Source: Flavobacteriia bacterium (lineage in GTDB: Bacteria; Bacteroidota; Bacteroidia; Flavobacteriales; Flavobacteriaceae). Taken from it: 16,907 nucleotides of DNA. Of the stretch, positions 13,630 to 16,907 are shown piece after piece; the stretch's first letter is position 1; the number at the start of each line of letters is the position of its first letter. The translations under genes were made by a program, and so were the position numbers. The stretch spans positions 1 to 16,907 of the forward strand of contig DAOUPQ010000016.1 in assembly GCA_030626085.1 (NCBI GenBank), read 5' to 3'. The notes beneath the pieces are model-generated. The model was not told the origin of the DNA and made no database searches. It saw only the letters and a program-made list of their open reading frames with translations.

Positions 13630-14411
13630 ATGACTACTTGGTTTATCATATTAATAGTAACAATTTTAGCTTTTTTACTCATTAATATTGTATTCAAGAT
13701 AAATTTATTTTTGATTCAGAAGAATTGCCTAAAAATCACAAGTTTACCTTTGATAAGGATTTTGAAGAAATCTTTTTAAAAACAGATGATGGACAAAAAT
13801 TAAATGCTATTCATTTTAAAATTGATAATCCTCTGGGACTTTTATTATATTTTCATAATAATTCAGGTAATTTGAAACGCTGGGGAGAAGCAATATCATT
13901 ATTTACGCATTATAAGTATGATGTATTGGCAATGGATTACAGGGGTTATGGTAAAAGTTCAGGAAACTATGATGAAAAGCTTATGCTAGATGATGCTCAG
14001 TTATGGTATGAATACGCTGTAGATCTATACGATGAATCTGCAATAACTGTGTATGGCAGAGGGTTAGGGGCAGTATTTGCAGCAAAAGTCTCTGCGCAAA
14101 ACCATCCAAAGAAATTGATATTGGAGGCGCCTATTTATAATTTGGAGTATACAGCTGGATATCTTTATCCTTATTTACCATACAAACTACTATTGAAATA
14201 TAATTTTGATACGGCTTTTTATTTTAAAGATGTATTATGTGACACGACTATTTTTCACGGTAAAGATGATAAATATGTACATTTTACATCAAGTTTAAAA
14301 TTGTTTGATATGCGTAAAGAAATGACAGATTTGGTACTCTTGAAAAATACAGACCATTTTAATGTTATGATTCAACCAAAGTATATCAAGACAATTGAAC
14401 AAATATTATGA
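13630..14411 (+). pseudogene. Membrane-anchored alpha/beta hydrolase, frameshifted and lacking the nucleophile Ser
   Basis: ATG at 13630 encodes an N-terminal membrane anchor, MTTWFIILIVTILAFLLINI, but this frame stops at 13777-13779. The catalytic domain is in another frame, open from 13686 to the TGA at 14409-14411. Adding one T at about 13693-13695 joins them as ...NIVFQDKFIFDSEELPK, giving about 260 residues, which reads as the normal start of this BEM46-like family. The domain keeps YFHNNSGN, AMDYRGYGKSSG, a candidate Asp in HGKDD (14265-14270) and His in DHF (14355-14357). The nucleophile elbow reads G-R-G-L-G where G-x-S-x-G is expected, so the Ser position (14061-14063) is Gly. A TTG at 13725 could start a shorter soluble product of 228 residues. 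Two independent defects suggest decay, but a read error could explain the shift. Confidence 0.75.
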
Positions 14412-14437
14412 AAAGGTCTTTTTCTAACAATCAAAAT

Positions 14438-14474
14438 AAAAAAGCTGTCAAAATTCAAAATGACAGCTTTTTTT
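14438..14474. terminator. Bidirectional terminator between the hydrolase and ompA-like genes
   Basis: AAAAAAGCTGTCA (14438-14450) pairs perfectly with TGACAGCTTTTTT (14461-14473) over 13 bp with a 10-nt loop. T runs lie on both strands. It lies 26 bases after the hydrolase stop and 22 bases after the stop of the minus-strand lipoprotein gene. Confidence 0.92.
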
Positions 14475-14496
14475 ATAAAGATATAAATAAGATTCT

Positions 14497-15324
14497 TTAC
14501 TCAGGTTTTTGCTCCAAAATATCAAAGAATTCATTTAATTTAGGTAAAATTACAATTCTTGTCCTGCGATTAGTTGATTTACCTTGAGCAGTATCGTTAC
14601 TCACTAAAGGAACATATTCACTTCTACCAGCGGCAATTAAACGACCAGGACTAACATTATAATCATTTTGTAAAACTCTAACAACTGAAGTTGCGCGAGC
14701 TACACTTAGATCCCAATTGTCTTTCATACATTTTGTGCTAATTGGCACATTATCAGTATAACCTTCAACTTGAACTTCCATATCAGGTCTTGAAGAAATA
14801 ACAGTAGCAACCTTTCCTAAAACAACCTTTGCTCTGTCAGAAACTACGGCACTACCTGTTTTAAATAGCATTTTATCTGCAATTGAGATATAAACAACTG
14901 TTTTTTCAACATCAATTTGAATGTCTTCATCTTGTATTCCATCTGCCAATTCTCTTTTTAATTGGAAAGCAAGAGCCAGATTTATTGAATCCTTTCTTGT
15001 CATAGCATCGCGAATACCATTAATATATTTATCTTTTTCACTTAATTGAGTGATAATTTCTTTGATATTGTCAGATGAAGACTGAGTTAAAACAGTTAAA
15101 TTTTCAACTTGTTTTAATGAACGGGCTTTGTCATCTTTCAATGAAGTGTTCATAGCGGTTAGGTGATCCTTTTCTAATAAACAAGATTGTAAATCAGCTT
15201 TTGCATCAACTAGATCTTGTTTTGTTACTCCATACTGATCTTCAAGTTCTACATACTGTTTTTTAGAAACACATGAACTTAATAGAACAGATAAAACTAC
15301 TGCTGTAAAAAATAATTTTTTCAT
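14497..15324 (-). CDS. OmpA-family peptidoglycan-binding lipoprotein
   Basis: This 275-residue lipoprotein has a signal peptide with lipobox LSSC (Cys18 lipidated). A heptad-like, probably coiled-coil stalk spans about 22-125. The C-terminal OmpA domain (about 148-260) has MLFKTGSAVVSD, EGYTDNVPI (187-195), NWDLSVARA (203-211) and NRRTRIVI (252-259), the residues that grip diaminopimelate in peptidoglycan. It probably tethers the outer membrane to the wall. There is no beta-barrel domain, so it is not OmpA itself. An extra Cys199 and Cys48 lie in the mature protein. The gene is divergent from apbE, each with its own TAnnTTTG element, and ends at the bidirectional terminator 14438-14474. Confidence 0.93.
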   Translation of the reverse strand: MKKLFFTAVVLSVLLSSCVSKKQYVELEDQYGVTKQDLVDAKADLQSCLLEKDHLTAMNTSLKDDKARSLKQVENLTVLTQSSSDNIKEIITQLSEKDKYINGIRDAMTRKDSINLALAFQLKRELADGIQDEDIQIDVEKTVVYISIADKMLFKTGSAVVSDRAKVVLGKVATVISSRPDMEVQVEGYTDNVPISTKCMKDNWDLSVARATSVVRVLQNDYNVSPGRLIAAGRSEYVPLVSNDTAQGKSTNRRTRIVILPKLNEFFDILEQKPE

Positions 15325-15403
15325 AATATTTATTAAATTTAAATAAGTTGTAAATATATTAATAATTTTGTTCGTTTTTAAACTTTTTAGATATTTTAAG
15401 ATG

Positions 15404-15411
15404 CAAATTTA
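15404..15411 (-). promoter_or_regulatory. Bacteroidota -7 promoter element for the OmpA-like gene
   Basis: The minus strand reads TAAATTTG, an exact TAnnTTTG, implying a leader of about 73 nt. A closer, one-mismatch alternative (TATATTTA, 15351-15358) would give a leader of about 20 nt. Which one is used cannot be told from sequence. Confidence 0.5.
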
Positions 15412-15421
15412 ATATATAAAT

Positions 15422-15429
15422 TACCTTTG
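15422..15429 (+). promoter_or_regulatory. Bacteroidota -7 promoter element for apbE
   Basis: TACCTTTG is an exact TAnnTTTG, 29 nt before the apbE ATG, with a predicted leader of about 23 nt. It sits 10 bp from the opposing element for the OmpA-like gene, so the two promoters probably overlap and may compete. Confidence 0.6.
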
Positions 15430-15458
15430 ATGGTTAAATTTTATGTAAATTTTAAATA

Positions 15459-16460
15459 ATGAATAAAATAATTTTATTTACTTTAATTTTTTTGACCTTG
15501 TCTTGTAAGAACTCAACAAAATCTGAAAGTAAATTTCAGTTAGAGGGGCAAGCCTTAGGAACTATGTTTCATATGACTTATGTGGATAGTGAGCAACGAC
15601 ATTTTGAAAAACAAATTGATAGTTTGATACATGTAGTGAACAGATCATTATCTACATATATTTCATTTTCTGATATATCAAAAATAAATAGTGGAGATAC
15701 AACAATAATAGTTGATGCAATGTTTATTGAAGTTTTTAAAAAATCTAAAAGGATATATCAGGAAACTGATGGTTATTTTGATCCAACTATTGGAGTTTTA
15801 GTAAATGCCTGGGGTTTTGGTCCCGGTGAAAAAATTGAAAAATTAGATTCTGTAAAAATTAAAATTTTATTAGAATTGGTAGGTCTAGATAAAGTAGAGA
15901 TTATAGATAAGAGAGTTATTAAAAAACATAATAAAACGTATTTAGATTTTAATGCCATTGCAAAAGGTTATGCAGTTGATGTTTTGGGAAGGTTTTTTGA
16001 AAAAAAACATATTAAAAATTATTTGGTGGAAATTGGGGGAGAAGTAAGAACACGAGGTGTTAATCCAAAAAATAAACCATGGAAGATCGCTATAGAAAAA
16101 CCAAACTTTGATGGTACACGTTCATTTCAAACTTTTATAAACTTAGAAGACGAATCAATTGCAACTTCAGGGAATTACAGAAAATTTAAAATTGATAATA
16201 AAACAGGTGAAAAATATGCACATACTTTAGATCCTAAAACCGGATACCCGAGTAAAAGTAATTTATTAAGTACCTCAGTTATTGCAAAGCTTGATTGTGC
16301 TGATGTTGATGGTTATGCTACAGCTTTAATGTCATTAGGTTTTGAAGAAAGTAAATTATTTTTAAAAGATCATCCTGAATTAAAAGCTTTTCTAATCTAT
16401 AGTGATGAGAATGGAGATATAAAAACTTATGAGGCTAATAATATAAAATTGGTAAAGTAA
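15459..16460 (+). CDS. apbE: FAD:protein FMN transferase (ApbE), lipoprotein
   Basis: This 333-residue enzyme transfers FMN from FAD to Thr/Ser of target proteins such as NqrB and NqrC on the periplasmic side. Its signal peptide ends in the lipobox LTLSC (Cys16), so it is membrane-tethered. Family motifs are in order: ALGTMFHMTY (32-41), STYISFSDISKIN (65-77), GYFDPTIGVLVNAWGFG (105-121), DFNAIAKGYAVD (163-174), EIGGEVRTRG (191-200), SIATSGNYRKF (233-243) and HTLDPKTGYP (255-264). The Mg2+-site region ADVDGYATAL is at 281-290. It lies about 2 kb after the nqr operon, on the same strand but as its own unit with its own promoter and terminator. The nearest targets are therefore NqrB Thr208 and NqrC Thr207. 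No missing residue is evident. Confidence 0.96.
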   Translation: MNKIILFTLIFLTLSCKNSTKSESKFQLEGQALGTMFHMTYVDSEQRHFEKQIDSLIHVVNRSLSTYISFSDISKINSGDTTIIVDAMFIEVFKKSKRIYQETDGYFDPTIGVLVNAWGFGPGEKIEKLDSVKIKILLELVGLDKVEIIDKRVIKKHNKTYLDFNAIAKGYAVDVLGRFFEKKHIKNYLVEIGGEVRTRGVNPKNKPWKIAIEKPNFDGTRSFQTFINLEDESIATSGNYRKFKIDNKTGEKYAHTLDPKTGYPSKSNLLSTSVIAKLDCADVDGYATALMSLGFEESKLFLKDHPELKAFLIYSDENGDIKTYEANNIKLVK

Positions 16461-16478
16461 ACAACAAATATAAATGCA

Positions 16479-16521
16479 AAAAGTGCCGAATCTACTTTAT
16501 TCAAGTAAGATTGACACTTTT
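16479..16521. terminator. Bidirectional terminator between apbE and the YceI gene
   Basis: AAAAGTG (16479-16485) pairs with CACTTTT (16515-16521). After an internal loop, AATCTACTT (16489-16497) pairs with AAGTAAGATT (16503-16512) around one bulged A, closing a 5-nt loop. T runs are short (four or five), so strength is moderate. It lies between two convergent stops. Confidence 0.65.
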
Positions 16522-16538
16522 CTAATCAACCTAAAAAG

Positions 16539-16907
16539 TTAATATTCTGCTATAACTGTAATTTTAATAACTTTTGCAATATTTGTAGAAGGTTTGCCAT
16601 CCTTAAATGCAATCCCAAAATCAGCTAAAGTTAAATTTAAAGTACTATTTAGTGTAATGCTATTTCCTTTAACACTAATTAAGGCTTTTTCATTTATCTG
16701 TTTTGATTGCCCATGAATTGATAATTCTCCTTCAATCTGTACATTATAGTCACCGTCATTTTTAAAATTCATATCTCCTAAATTGGTAATTTTTCCTTTT
16801 AATTTTGCTTTGGGAAATTTTTTAGTATCTAAAAATTTTGGACTATTATAATGTTGCTGCATTTTTGCTTTTTCAAATTCAAAACTTTGCATTGGAACTG
16901 AAAAGAC
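16539..16907 (-). CDS. YceI-family protein, N-terminus beyond the window (partial)
   Basis: The frame runs from TAA at 16539-16541 through the last base of the window, giving 122 residues that begin VFSVPMQSFEFEKA. This is the C-terminal two-thirds of a YceI domain, a periplasmic lipocalin-like barrel that binds isoprenoid or other lipids. Visible features are SFEFEKAKMQQHYNSPKFLD, followed by KKFPKAKLKGKI, GELSIHG, DFGIAF and a final KITVIAEY strand. The ATG at 16890-16892 is internal because the SFEF-x-KA segment normally lies well inside the protein. The signal peptide and the first strands should be beyond the window. It converges with apbE across the terminator at 16479-16521. Ligand and partner are unknown. 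Confidence 0.85.
   Translation of the reverse strand, partial: VFSVPMQSFEFEKAKMQQHYNSPKFLDTKKFPKAKLKGKITNLGDMNFKNDGDYNVQIEGELSIHGQSKQINEKALISVKGNSITLNSTLNLTLADFGIAFKDGKPSTNIAKVIKITVIAEY

Noticed and set aside
15773..15958. Minus-strand frame inside apbE
   Set aside because: It is antisense to conserved ApbE motifs.
16890..16892. ATG as the start of the YceI gene
   Set aside because: The frame stays open to the window end, and YceI proteins have an exported N-terminal part before this segment.
1..16907. CRISPR array, tRNA, rRNA, insertion sequence or prophage
   Set aside because: I saw no regularly spaced repeats, cloverleaf, transposase or terminal inverted repeats.

Overview
The window looks like a chromosomal segment of a Bacteroidota bacterium, most likely a flavobacterium, possibly marine. 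Four things point there. The DNA is strongly AT-rich. Many genes are preceded by the Bacteroidota promoter hexamer TAnnTTTG and have no strong Shine-Dalgarno site. There is a DUF5103 type IX secretion plug gene and a DUF3667 gene. There is also a complete six-gene Na+-pumping NADH:quinone reductase (NQR) operon. I see no mobile element, CRISPR array, tRNA, rRNA or phage gene, and no gene-free stretch longer than 300 bases.

Layout. Positions 1-93 hold the C-terminal end of an unidentified + strand gene. A cold-shock protein gene (-, 179-370) and a small Cys-rich protein gene (+, 477-656) diverge from facing TAnnTTTG promoters. A strong bidirectional terminator (685-717) and a second hairpin (734-768) precede pruA (-, proline catabolism). 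An NRDE/TANGO2-like gene (+) then converges with a DUF3667 membrane protein gene (-), followed by apaG (-) and an Rrf2-type Fe-S regulator (-). A SAM-methyltransferase-like gene (+) is divergent from the regulator and converges with the T9SS plug gene (-).

The centre (7557-13551) is the nqrABCDEF operon. It has a promoter, a structured leader with a 12-bp hairpin, a second hairpin between nqrD and nqrE, and a terminator. Downstream are a damaged alpha/beta hydrolase gene (+), a bidirectional terminator, an OmpA-like lipoprotein gene (-), the divergent FMN transferase gene apbE (+), a terminator, and a YceI-family gene (-) cut by the window end.

How the genes fit together. NqrA-F form the respiratory Na+ pump. 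ApbE, encoded about 2 kb downstream as a predicted lipoprotein, would attach FMN to NqrB and NqrC, and both candidate sites are visible. They read D-x-x-S-G-E-T in NqrB and D-x-x-S-G-G-T in NqrC, both departing from the usual ...G-A-T. The Rrf2 regulator and methyltransferase look like a regulator-target pair, with a perfect 10-bp palindrome between them.

The clearest anomaly is the alpha/beta hydrolase gene. An apparent one-base deletion separates its membrane anchor from its catalytic domain, and the nucleophilic Ser position encodes Gly. I do not see a clearly new multi-gene system. The most checkable novelties are this broken hydrolase, the NQR flavinylation motif variants and leader structures, the Rrf2/methyltransferase module and the small CxxC/CxxH protein.
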